Part shown: positions 24,846-31,131 of the stretch, in pieces | How positions within the stretch are numbered: position 1 is the stretch's first letter | Layout of the letters: every line of letters starts with the position of its first letter | Source: Curtobacterium sp. UCD-KPL2560 | GTDB taxonomy: Bacteria; Actinomycetota; Actinomycetes; Actinomycetales; Microbacteriaceae | Length of the DNA stretch: 34,842 bases | Direction: 5' to 3' | Assembly: GCF_001705035.1 (NCBI RefSeq) | Contig: NZ_MCIG01000028.1 | Coordinates: 1 to 34,842, forward strand | The notes under the pieces: model-generated | The model's input: the letters and a program-made list of their open reading frames with translations, nothing else | Database searches by the model: none | What the model was told of the DNA's origin: nothing | Program-made: the position numbers and the translations under genes

Positions 24846-25256
24846 ATGGACGGCGAGGCACTGCACGAGGTGGCGATCCGGACCGCGACGGCACTGCCCG
24901 CGGTCGAGGAGACGCAGCCGTTCGGACCGGACGCCCTGGTGTACAAGGTCGTCGGCAAGATGTTCGCGATGGTCACCGAGGTGCGCGGCACCCCGATCGT
25001 GAACCTCAAGTGCGCGCCCGCCCACGGAGCCGCACTGGTCCGCGACCACGCCGAGGTCACGCCCGGCTGGCACATGTCGAAGCGGCACTGGATCACGCTC
25101 GCCCCCGGCGACGGCATGCACGAGACGATGGTCGAAGACCTCGTCGCGAACTCGTGGGAGCTCGTCGTCGCCGGGCTGCCTCGGGCGCGCCGACCCCTCG
25201 ACCCGACCCGGCGTGGGGACGCCTCGGGACCCGGTGCCGACCGGGGACCCCGCTAG
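24846..25256 (+). CDS. MmcQ/YjbR-family protein
   Basis: A 136-residue protein of the MmcQ/YjbR family, a small DNA-binding-like fold of unproven function. The family signs are the N-terminal helix ALPAVEETQPFGPDALVYKVVGKMFAMV, then NLKCAPAHGAAL, TPGWHMSKRHWITL, and MVEDLVANSWELVVAGLP. The last 20 residues are Arg/Gly/Pro-rich and outside the fold. It ends in a TAG that overlaps the TAG of the convergent MOSC gene. Confidence 0.88.
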   Translation: MDGEALHEVAIRTATALPAVEETQPFGPDALVYKVVGKMFAMVTEVRGTPIVNLKCAPAHGAALVRDHAEVTPGWHMSKRHWITLAPGDGMHETMVEDLVANSWELVVAGLPRARRPLDPTRRGDASGPGADRGPR

Positions 25257-25894
25257 GCCTCGACGCGACCGCGCGCGAGGACCTTCGACACGTCCCGCAC
25301 GACCTTCGGTGCCAAGCGGTCACCCTCCGCGAGCACGGCCCGGGCCTGGTCCGGGGTCAGCCCGGCGCCGATCTGCCCGATCGTCACGCCGTGCGCGGGG
25401 CGGTGCGTCACGACCACGGGGTCGCCGGCGCGCACGGACCCGGACCGGACCACCCGCAGGTACGCGCCGGGGCGGTTCTCCGCCGCGAACCGCTTCACCC
25501 ACCCGTCCAGGCGCATCCGCCGCGCGAAGGTGCCGCACGGGGTGCGCGGGATGGTGACCTCGAGCTCGAGGGTCTCCCCGATCCGCCAGCGTTCGCCCGT
25601 GACCGCGCCGGTGACGTCGACGCCGCTCGTCCGCAGGTTCTCGCCGAACAGCCCGGGCGGGACCTCCCGGCCGAGCAGCTCGGCGAAGTACGCAGCGTCC
25701 TCGTCGGCGTAGGCGTACACGGCCTGGTCCTCGCCGCCGTGGTGCTTCCGGTCGGCCTGGACGTCGGCGTGCAGGCCGAGGGGTCGGATCCGCACGGCAC
25801 CGTCGACCGGCCGTTTGTCGATCGCGGTGATCCCGATCGTGCCCGAGTCGCGGAGCAGCTGGTGGACGCGGCAGACGGCGGTGACGGAGGACAC
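25253..25894 (-). CDS. MOSC domain protein, YiiM-like
   Basis: A 213-residue protein with a MOSC domain (residues about 25-165) and a C-terminal three-helix domain (VTIGQIGAGLTPDQARAVL...PKVVRDVSKVL) as in YiiM. The MOSC cysteine is C120 in IPRTPCGTFARRM. MOSC proteins handle molybdenum cofactor sulfur or act as Moco/ligand enzymes; YiiM reduces N-hydroxylated compounds. FGENLRTSGVDVTGAV is the typical MOSC motif. Start GTG 25894 is supported by CAGGAT 6 nt upstream. Confidence 0.9.
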   Translation of the reverse strand: MSSVTAVCRVHQLLRDSGTIGITAIDKRPVDGAVRIRPLGLHADVQADRKHHGGEDQAVYAYADEDAAYFAELLGREVPPGLFGENLRTSGVDVTGAVTGERWRIGETLELEVTIPRTPCGTFARRMRLDGWVKRFAAENRPGAYLRVVRSGSVRAGDPVVVTHRPAHGVTIGQIGAGLTPDQARAVLAEGDRLAPKVVRDVSKVLARGRVEA

Positions 25895-25900
25895 CCCTCG

Positions 25901-25906
25901 ATCCTG
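25901..25906 (-). promoter_or_regulatory. -10-like element, MOSC gene
   Basis: CAGGAT on the minus strand lies 6 nt before the GTG at 25894. Confidence 0.45.
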
Positions 25907-25923
25907 GCGCACCGCCGGATCCC

Positions 25924-25976
25924 CGTCGAGACCGACAGCGCCCCGGACGACCACCGTCGAGCCCGACAGCGCACCG
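25924..25976. repeat. Direct repeat, 22 bp, 31 bp apart
   Basis: Two 22-bp copies starting at 25924 and 25955 begin CGTCGAG and share CCGACAGCGC; they differ at two positions. They lie in the spacer between the MOSC gene and the sigma operon. Confidence 0.6.
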
Positions 25977-26017
25977 ACGCGGCCGTTCCGCGCAGCCGCG
26001 TGACGACCGCCCGCCCC

Positions 26018-26049
26018 GGTCCGTCACACCCGTGACCGTCCGACGGACC
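26018..26049. promoter_or_regulatory. Nested palindrome upstream of the sigma operon
   Basis: GGTCCGTC (26018-26025) pairs with GACGGACC (26042-26049), and inside it GTCAC (26023-26027) pairs with GTGAC (26032-26036). It lies 54 bp before the small leading gene and is a candidate operator. Confidence 0.4.
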
Positions 26050-26102
26050 GGCCCCCGGCCCGACGGACCGCCCGACCGACACCCCGGCGAGGAGGCCAGA
26101 CC

Positions 26103-26264
26103 ATGACCGACACCGTCCCGACCCGACAGCCGCACGCGCGCCCGCACGGCCCCCGGACCGGCACCGTGCACCACCTCGCCCAGGCCCGCGTCCGCTCCCT
26201 CGCGTCCCGCCCCGCGGGTCCGTTCCGGGTCGTCCCCACCCACCCAGTGTTCCCACACCAGTGA
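26103..26264 (+). CDS. Small basic His/Pro-rich peptide before the sigma gene
   Basis: A 53-residue reading frame with a very good ribosome site (GAGGAGG, 7 nt before the ATG) and third positions almost all G or C, as expected of a translated gene. The peptide is basic, rich in His, Pro and Arg, has almost no acidic residues, and contains VHHLAQARVRSLASRP. I know no family. It ends 16 bp before the sigma factor start. It could be a leader peptide that couples translation, a small regulator or a spurious frame; the ribosome site argues for translation. Confidence 0.55.
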   Translation: MTDTVPTRQPHARPHGPRTGTVHHLAQARVRSLASRPAGPFRVVPTHPVFPHQ

Positions 26265-26280
26265 CCAGTAGAAGGAATCC

Positions 26281-26835
26281 GTGCCCCACCAGTCCCTCGT
26301 CGACCTCGACGACGCCGTCCTCGCCGGTCGGTCGTCCGACGGCGACGTGCGGGCCTTCGAGGTCCTCATCCGGCGGTACACCCCGCTGCTCCGCGCCTAC
26401 GCCCGACGCACGCTCGGCTCCACCGACGAGCTCGACGACGTCGTGCAGGAGACCTTCATCACCGCGTGGGGGCGTCTCGACGCGCTCGAGGACGGCGCGA
26501 AGGTCAAGTCGTGGCTCATGCGCATCCTCAGCCGGAAGTGCATCGACCGCATCCGTGCCCGCCGGGACCACGACGACGTCACCGAGCTCGAGGTCGCCGC
26601 ACCCCGCGACGACGCCCCGGACCGTGTCGCCGAGGCCCGCTCGCGCGAGGAGGCGCTGGAGACGGCGCTCGCCGAACTGCCCGAGCAGCAGCGGCGGTGC
26701 TGGCTGATGAAGGAAGTGCTCGAGTACCGCTACGAGGACATCGCCGAGGAGCTCGACCTGCCGGTGTCGACCGTCCGCGGTCTGCTCTCGCGGGCCCGGA
26801 AGAACATGATCCGTCTCATGGAGGCATGGCGATGA
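26281..26835 (+). CDS. ECF-type RNA polymerase sigma factor (sigma-70 family)
   Basis: A 184-residue sigma factor with region 2 (FEVLIRRYTPLLRAYARR...DELDDVVQETFITAWGRLD, about 25-65) and region 4 (LPEQQRRCWLMKEVLEYRYEDIAEELDLPVSTVRGLLSRARKNM, about 130-175). No region 1 or 3, so it is extracytoplasmic-function-like. The GTG start follows AGAAGGA. Its stop overlaps the ATG of the Asp23-domain gene (ATGA), the place where an anti-sigma factor is normally found. Confidence 0.92.
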   Translation: MPHQSLVDLDDAVLAGRSSDGDVRAFEVLIRRYTPLLRAYARRTLGSTDELDDVVQETFITAWGRLDALEDGAKVKSWLMRILSRKCIDRIRARRDHDDVTELEVAAPRDDAPDRVAEARSREEALETALAELPEQQRRCWLMKEVLEYRYEDIAEELDLPVSTVRGLLSRARKNMIRLMEAWR

Positions 26836-27590
26836 CCCCGCACGACGACGAGCTCGGCGCCGACCTGCGCCCCGACGGCACGGGTGCCGCCGACGCGTCC
26901 GCTGCCGACCCGCGCTCCGGTACCACCAGCGCCGCGGACACGCACCCCGACGACCTCCGCCTCGACGCGCTCGAGCCCGAGGACCTGGACGGTCACTCCA
27001 TCGACGAGCTCGCCGACTACCTCGACGCGGGCATGCAGCCGGCCGACCCGTCGATCGACGACTCCGCCGCGTGCCAGAACGCCCTCGCCGCGATCATCCG
27101 GCTCCGGCAGTCGTCGCTCGGCTCGCTCGAGGCCGCGGCCGCCCAGGAGCCCCCCGCCGACGAGTCGTGGATCGGCGGCGTGCTGGCGAACATCTCGCTC
27201 GAGGCCCGCGCCGGCCGCGACGTCCCGCTCCGCGCGGAGTCGCCGACCGAACGCCCCGTGATGACCGAGGGTGCGATCCGCTCCCTCGTGCGCTCCGCGG
27301 GCGACGTCGTCCCCGGGGTCGTCATCGCCCGGTGCTCCTTGGACGGCGACGTCGTCCGCCTCGGTGCCCCGGTCCGCGTGACCGTGGAGCTCGCGGTCCG
27401 GGCGGGTTCGCCCATCCACGACGCCGCAGACCGGGTCCGGTCGGCCGTCGCGGCGGTGCTGGCCGAGCAGACCGACCTGGTGGTGGAGGCCGTCGACGTC
27501 CGTGTCCGCGACCTCCTGCCGGCGCTGCCCGACGACGACCACGAGCCCACCCCCGACCACGAACCCACCCACGACGAGGACGGAGCCTGA
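26832..27590 (+). CDS. Asp23/Gls24-domain protein, likely partner of the sigma factor
   Basis: A 252-residue acidic protein. Residues 1-50 are disordered and Asp/Ala/Thr-rich. Residues 50-135 are helical (DGHSIDELADYLDAGM...CQNALAAIIRLRQSSL), reminiscent of anti-sigma N-terminal helices but without a zinc HxxxCxxC motif or membrane helix. Residues about 143-228 fit the Asp23/Gls24 envelope-stress domain: GAIRSLVRSAGDVVPGVV, VTVELAVRAGSPIHDAADRVRSAV, VVEAVDVRVRDL. It overlaps the sigma gene by ATGA and should be coupled to it. A role as soluble anti-sigma or envelope anchor is inference. ATG 26832 is preferred over 26826 because GGAGG is 7 nt upstream. Confidence 0.75.
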   Translation: MTPHDDELGADLRPDGTGAADASAADPRSGTTSAADTHPDDLRLDALEPEDLDGHSIDELADYLDAGMQPADPSIDDSAACQNALAAIIRLRQSSLGSLEAAAAQEPPADESWIGGVLANISLEARAGRDVPLRAESPTERPVMTEGAIRSLVRSAGDVVPGVVIARCSLDGDVVRLGAPVRVTVELAVRAGSPIHDAADRVRSAVAAVLAEQTDLVVEAVDVRVRDLLPALPDDDHEPTPDHEPTHDEDGA

Positions 27591-27592
27591 GC

Positions 27593-27895
27593 ATGGACGA
27601 CGAGACCGCCGCCGCGATCGAGGACGCCGTCCTCGCGGTCCCCGGCGTGGCCGACCTGTACCGCGCCCGTCCGACCGTCGGCAGTGCGCTCGCCTCGGCG
27701 CGCAACCTCGCCACGGGCACCGCGGTGTCCCGCGTCGTCCTCGACGACGACGTCCTGCGCGTCGTGATCGGCACCGACGGGTCCGCACCGGCGCCCGCCA
27801 CCGCGCGCGCCGCGCACCGCGCGGCCCTCGACGTGGCGACCGCGCGCGGCGTCACGCTCAGCCGCGTGGACGTCCGCATCGCCCGCGTCGGCTGA
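27593..27895 (+). CDS. Small Asp23-like hypothetical protein
   Basis: A 100-residue protein starting 2 nt after the preceding stop. The pattern is that of a diverged Asp23/Gls24 unit: helix AAAIEDAVLAVPGVADLY, strand VVLDDDVLRVVIGTDG, helix ARAAHRAALDVATARG, strand LSRVDVRIARVG. The motif VPGVADLYR matches the VPGV of the larger neighbour. Function unknown; being third in the operon suggests it works with the sigma factor and the Asp23-domain protein. Confidence 0.75.
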   Translation: MDDETAAAIEDAVLAVPGVADLYRARPTVGSALASARNLATGTAVSRVVLDDDVLRVVIGTDGSAPAPATARAAHRAALDVATARGVTLSRVDVRIARVG

Positions 27896-27922
27896 CCGCG
27901 CGGCCCCCACGACACGACGTGG

Positions 27923-28022
27923 CGGACGGGAGGCGCGTCACCGGCCCGCCCCGCGCCTCCGGTCGCCGACCACCCTGCGGACGCGAGGAGTGCCGCCGGG
28001 CCCGTCCCGCGCCTCCCGTCCG
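27923..28022. repeat. Palindromic repeat, two inverted copies of the GGACGGGAGGCGCG element
   Basis: CGGACGGGAGGCGCG (27923-27937) pairs with its exact inverse at 28008-28022; a degenerate inverted copy (CGCGCCTCCGGTCG) lies at 27952-27965. It occupies the space between convergent genes. Confidence 0.85.
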
Positions 28023-28035
28023 TCACCGCCCCCGG

Positions 28036-28079
28036 ACACGACGACGGCCCCGGGCCGGAGCCCGGGGCCGTCGTCGTGT
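28036..28079. terminator. Strong hairpin between convergent genes
   Basis: A perfect 20-bp stem (28036-28055 with 28060-28079) with a 4-nt loop CGGA, 8 nt from the end of the transglycosylase gene on the minus strand. The symmetric stem can also serve the plus-strand sigma operon. Confidence 0.75.
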
Positions 28080-28087
28080 GCGTCCGA

Positions 28088-28981
28088 TCAGTAGAAGTCG
28101 TTCGCCTGCGAGTGCGCCCACGCGGCACACGGCGTGCCGTACGCGGCGCTGATGTACTGCAGGCCCCACGTGATCTGCGTCGTGGCGTTCGTCTGCCAGT
28201 CGGCCGCGACGGTGGCCATCTTCGAGCCGGGGAGCGCCTGCGGGATCCCGGTCGCGCCACCGTTCGGGTTCACCGCGCGGTAGTTCCACCCGGACTCCTT
28301 GGTCCAGAGGTTGTCGAGGCAGCGGAACTGCGCGGAGCCCCAGCCGTACTTCGACGCGGCCAGCGACGTGGCGGTGGCCTTCGCACCGGCGACGGTGTTC
28401 GCGGCGGCCTGCTGACGGGCGGCTTCGGCCTCGGCTGCCGCCTGCTCGGCGGCTGCCTGTGCGGCCGCGGCTGCCGCTGCCTGCTGGTCGGCGTCGGCCT
28501 TGTCCTGGACGGCGCTCGCGTCGGCGACCTGGGTCGTGGCGTCGACCGTCGAGGCGATGCGCGACGTGATCGCGCCGCTCGACATCGACCGGTAGTCCGA
28601 CAGTGCCGCGACCTGGCGTTGCAGCGCGGCGGTGTCGGTCTTCTCGTTCGCGTCGGCGAGCACGGTCTGGGCGGTCGAGATCGTCGCTGCGGCCTGTGCC
28701 TTGTCGAGCGCGACGCCGCGGAGGGCCGGCGCGCTGCTCGCCGAGGCGGACGGGCTCGGCAGCCCGATCGCGTCGCCGATGGCGGGCTGGGTGCCGAGGG
28801 TCGCGACGCCGCCGACGATCGCGAGCGTCGCGGCACCGCCCACGACGAGCGTGGAACGGCTGCGGATCGCGCGGCGGAGGCGCCGGCTCGGGGTGTCGAG
28901 TGCCTGGCGTCGCGTGGTCGCGGGGGTCGTGCTGCTGGCGGGGATCGTGCTCGGGTCGGTGGGGGTGGTGCGTCGTGTCAT
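28088..28981 (-). CDS. Secreted/membrane-anchored lytic transglycosylase-like protein
   Basis: A 297-residue cell-envelope protein. A basic Arg-rich N-terminus precedes one membrane helix (STLVVGGAATLAIVGGVATLG, about 43-63), so it is anchored or exported. Residues 90-195 form an alanine-rich coiled coil with heptads (DKAQAAATISTAQTVLADANEKTD, AAEQAAAEAEAARQQAAA). Residues 205-297 form a lysozyme-like transglycosylase domain with LWTKESGWNYRAVNPNGGATGIPQALPGSKM, where E229 is the likely catalytic acid, and C221 and C285 can form a disulfide. It likely cuts peptidoglycan during growth. A GTAAC direct repeat lies about 260 bp upstream. Confidence 0.88.
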   Translation of the reverse strand: MTRRTTPTDPSTIPASSTTPATTRRQALDTPSRRLRRAIRSRSTLVVGGAATLAIVGGVATLGTQPAIGDAIGLPSPSASASSAPALRGVALDKAQAAATISTAQTVLADANEKTDTAALQRQVAALSDYRSMSSGAITSRIASTVDATTQVADASAVQDKADADQQAAAAAAAQAAAEQAAAEAEAARQQAAANTVAGAKATATSLAASKYGWGSAQFRCLDNLWTKESGWNYRAVNPNGGATGIPQALPGSKMATVAADWQTNATTQITWGLQYISAAYGTPCAAWAHSQANDFY

Positions 28982-29264
28982 CGGATCCGGTGGTCGGCCG
29001 GCTGCTCGTGCGGACCCCCGGTGCGGCGCGCGGGGTGGGGGGAGCGCGCCGGTGCCGTCACGAGGACGGCGTCGTGGGGGAGCCGCGAGCCGGGGGAGGA
29101 CCGGACGGTGGTGTGGGGCCCGTCCGTCCGCCACGCAGGCGGCCTGGGGGAGCCACCCGCTCGGGCGAAGCCAGAACGATGACGCGTCAGCCTGGGCGGG
29201 TCGTCCAGGGAGGCTGGCAGAACCGTCCGTCCACCCCCCCGATAACGGTTCGGTAACGGTCCGA
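28982..29264 (-). promoter_or_regulatory. Long leader or promoter region of the transglycosylase gene
   Basis: A 283-bp intergenic region after the MarR gene. It holds a GTAAC/ATAAC direct repeat at 29242-29257 and several short inverted repeats. The length suggests a structured 5' leader, which is common before cell-wall hydrolase genes in actinobacteria (some carry c-di-AMP switches), but I could not match a known riboswitch consensus. Confidence 0.35.
29242..29257 (-). promoter_or_regulatory. Candidate MtrA-type direct repeat
   Basis: ATAAC (29242-29246) and GTAAC (29253-29257) are direct repeats 11 bp apart within GATAACGGTTCGGTAACGG. From memory, actinobacterial MtrA binds GTAAC-type direct repeats of this kind near cell-wall hydrolase genes. 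No other motif of this type was noted nearby. Confidence 0.4.
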
Positions 29265-29726
29265 TCAGCGGTCCGAGGTGGGAGCTTCCTGGACGCGCTC
29301 GCCCTGCGCCACGCGCTCGAGGGCATCGAGGGCGCCGGCGATCGCGGCGACGTCCTCCGGGGCGAGCTCGGCGATGAGGTCGGCGACGATCCCGGTCCGG
29401 GTCGAGCGGGCCTCCTCGACGGCTGCGGCGCCCGCTGCGGTGATACTCACCATGAAGGCGCGGCCGTCGCTCGGGTCGGCCTCGCGCTCGATGAACCCCC
29501 GCTGTTCGAGCTCGGTGAGGATCCGCGTCATGGTGGGCTTCGTGACGACCTCGATCCGCGACAGGTCGCCCGGGCGCAGGGGTCCGTGCCGCTGGATCGA
29601 CGCGAGCGCGGACACCAGGCCGTAGCCGAGCGCAGCGGAGTCGGTGCGGGCACGACGGTTGATCCGGCCGACCGCGGCGGCCAGGCGCGCGGCGATCTCG
29701 GTGCGGTCCGGCTGGCGGTGGCTCAT
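29265..29726 (-). CDS. MarR-family transcriptional regulator
   Basis: A 153-residue winged-helix protein. The recognition helix region is LRPGDLSRIEVVTKPTMTRILTELEQRGFIEREADPSDGRAFMVSIT, where DPSDGRA is the family wing. Helices at both ends form the dimer interface. MarR proteins respond to small aromatic or oxidant ligands. No target gene is evident, because the gene downstream on the same strand has its own long leader. The ATG at 29726 is preferred over the GTG at 29774, because GGAG lies 7 nt upstream and the conserved domain starts shortly after. Confidence 0.9.
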   Translation of the reverse strand: MSHRQPDRTEIAARLAAAVGRINRRARTDSAALGYGLVSALASIQRHGPLRPGDLSRIEVVTKPTMTRILTELEQRGFIEREADPSDGRAFMVSITAAGAAAVEEARSTRTGIVADLIAELAPEDVAAIAGALDALERVAQGERVQEAPTSDR

Positions 29727-29784
29727 GCGGGGCTCCGGGTCGTTCGGGGTCGGGCGGTCGGACTGCTCGACCACGTCGCCGGTG

Positions 29785-29790
29785 ATGCTA
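29785..29790 (-). promoter_or_regulatory. -10 element of the MarR gene
   Basis: TAGCAT on the minus strand, 10 nt before a GTG at 29774 and about 50 nt before the preferred ATG at 29726. Confidence 0.4.
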
Positions 29791-29843
29791 CCGGTCGCCC
29801 GGAACGTGTGACCGAGCGCCCCGCTGGTGGCCCTGCGGACGGG

Positions 29844-29877
29844 ACGCGCCCACCCCGACGGGTCGGGGCGGGCGCGT
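29844..29877 (-). terminator. Hairpin after the GntR gene
   Basis: A 15-bp stem with one G-T or mismatch position (about 29844-29858 with 29863-29877) lies 24 nt after the end of the GntR gene on the minus strand. Confidence 0.55.
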
Positions 29878-29901
29878 TCCTGTGCGGGTGTTCAGGGACG
29901 T

Positions 29902-30552
29902 TCAGCGTTTCTCGCCCGGGAGCAGGTGGATCGCCTCGGTCGCGAGCTCCGCGGCGATGTTGTCGCCCGCCTCGGTCGCGGCCCGGAGGCGGCGGAAGTC
30001 CTCGGTCATGGCGTCCCAGTCGACCAGTTCGTCGAGGTTCGGCAGGCGCAGCCGGAAGGCCAGGCCGTCCATCGTGTCGCGGCACACGCGCTGCAGGTTC
30101 TCGTTGCCGCAGGCGTCGACGTACAGCGTGAAGACGTCGAGGGCGTCGCGGTTGACCGCCACGACGTCGTGCGCCTCGAGCTCGGTGATCGTGCGGTCGA
30201 GCTTCGCCGTGATCCTGCGGCGCTGGGCGGCGGTCAGACGTGGCACGGCGAGCCGGACCACCCCGCCGAACAGCACGCCGAGGGTCTGCATCGCCTCGAC
30301 GACCTCCTCCGGCTTGGGGGTCGTGACGCGGGTGTACCGGTTCGGTGCCATCTCGATGAGGCCGGCACGGGCGAGCTGGCTGAGCGCCTCGCGGATCGGG
30401 GTGCGGGAGACGCCGAGCCAGGCGATGAGCTCCTCGTCGTTGAGGCGCTCGCCCGGCTCGAGCGTGCCGTCCATGATCGCGGCGTGGATCTTCAGACGGA
30501 CGGTGTCGCGCAGGAGCTGGTGCTCGGTGGGGGTGCTGCTGGGGACCGGCAT
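29902..30552 (-). CDS. GntR-family regulator with FCD ligand domain
   Basis: A 216-residue protein. The N-terminal winged helix is LKIHAAIMDGTLEPGERLNDEELIAWLGVSRTPIREALSQLARAGLIEMAPNRYTRV (about 20-80). The helical C-terminal FCD domain follows, with FTLYVDACGNENLQRVCRDTMDGL and other helices. FCD regulators bind organic acids, often with a metal held by aspartate and histidine residues; only a partial ligand set is recognised here. The regulated genes are not evident. Its own leader has an inverted repeat, and GGTAC repeats overlap its -10 element. Confidence 0.88.
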   Translation of the reverse strand: MPVPSSTPTEHQLLRDTVRLKIHAAIMDGTLEPGERLNDEELIAWLGVSRTPIREALSQLARAGLIEMAPNRYTRVTTPKPEEVVEAMQTLGVLFGGVVRLAVPRLTAAQRRRITAKLDRTITELEAHDVVAVNRDALDVFTLYVDACGNENLQRVCRDTMDGLAFRLRLPNLDELVDWDAMTEDFRRLRAATEAGDNIAAELATEAIHLLPGEKR

Positions 30553-30615
30553 GCGGTGTCCTCGGTTCTCGGGAGCGGTCGGGCTGCACCCCGCGACCGC
30601 GCGCGGTGTGCAGGG

Positions 30616-30636
30616 ACACCGTACCTGATGTACCAC
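30616..30636 (-). promoter_or_regulatory. Promoter and possible autoregulatory site of the GntR gene
   Basis: TACGGT (minus strand, 30623-30618) is a likely -10 element. It overlaps two GGTAC half-sites 10 bp apart (GGTACATCAGGTACGG), which could bind the GntR protein itself. A hairpin (CTGCAC 30584-30589 with GTGCAG 30608-30613) follows at the start of the leader. Confidence 0.4.
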
Positions 30637-30657
30637 CGGCGGACGGCTGCCCGCCGG
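30636..30657 (-). terminator. Hairpin after the DUF1810 operon
   Basis: CCGGCGG (30636-30642) pairs with CCGCCGG (30651-30657) immediately after the DUF1810 stop on the minus strand. Confidence 0.4.
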
Positions 30658-30660
30658 GGG

Positions 30661-31131
30661 TCAGTCGGAGGGGCCGAGCAGGCGGAGCGTGACCGGGTCC
30701 TCGGAGCCGCGGTACCAGCGGTCGAGCACGGCGCGGAACGGTGCCGGGTCGTCGGCGGCCCGGGCGAACAGGGTCATCGAGGACCGGGCCTTCATCGCGT
30801 CGACGCCGCCGAACAGGTCGTCGGCGCTGCGTGCGGGCGCAGCGGCGGCCACCGCGGCGGCCTCGCGCAGCCGCGGACCGAGCACCGGGTGGGCGAGGTA
30901 CGCACGCGCCTCGCGCAGGTCCCGGACCGCGTAGTGCTGGGCGGTGGCGCTCCGTCCGAGGCCGGCGAGCTGCGGGAACACGAACCACATCCAGTGCGAG
31001 CGCTTCCGGCCCGCGCGCAGCTCCTGCAGGGCCTGGTCGTGCACGCCCTCCTGCGCGTGGACGAACCGGTCGAGCGATCGGTCGGTCGCGTGCTCGGACG
31101 TGCGGTCCGGCGTACCGTCGTCGGCGCTCAC
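30661..31131 (-). CDS. DUF1810-family protein
   Basis: A 156-residue protein. The domain opens with LDRFVHAQEGVHDQALQELRAGRKRSHWMWFVFPQLAGLGRS, which is diagnostic of DUF1810, and continues with HPVLGPRLREAAA and LFGGVDAMKARSSMTLFA. DUF1810 members are about 140 residues long and of unknown function. Its GTG overlaps the stop of the DUF2071 gene (GTGA), making it the last gene of a three-gene operon. Confidence 0.9.
   Translation of the reverse strand: MSADDGTPDRTSEHATDRSLDRFVHAQEGVHDQALQELRAGRKRSHWMWFVFPQLAGLGRSATAQHYAVRDLREARAYLAHPVLGPRLREAAAVAAAAPARSADDLFGGVDAMKARSSMTLFARAADDPAPFRAVLDRWYRGSEDPVTLRLLGPSD

Noticed and set aside
28982-29240. c-di-AMP (ydaO/yuaA) riboswitch
   Set aside because: Position and length fit, but I could not align the conserved core with confidence, so it is kept only as a hypothesis.
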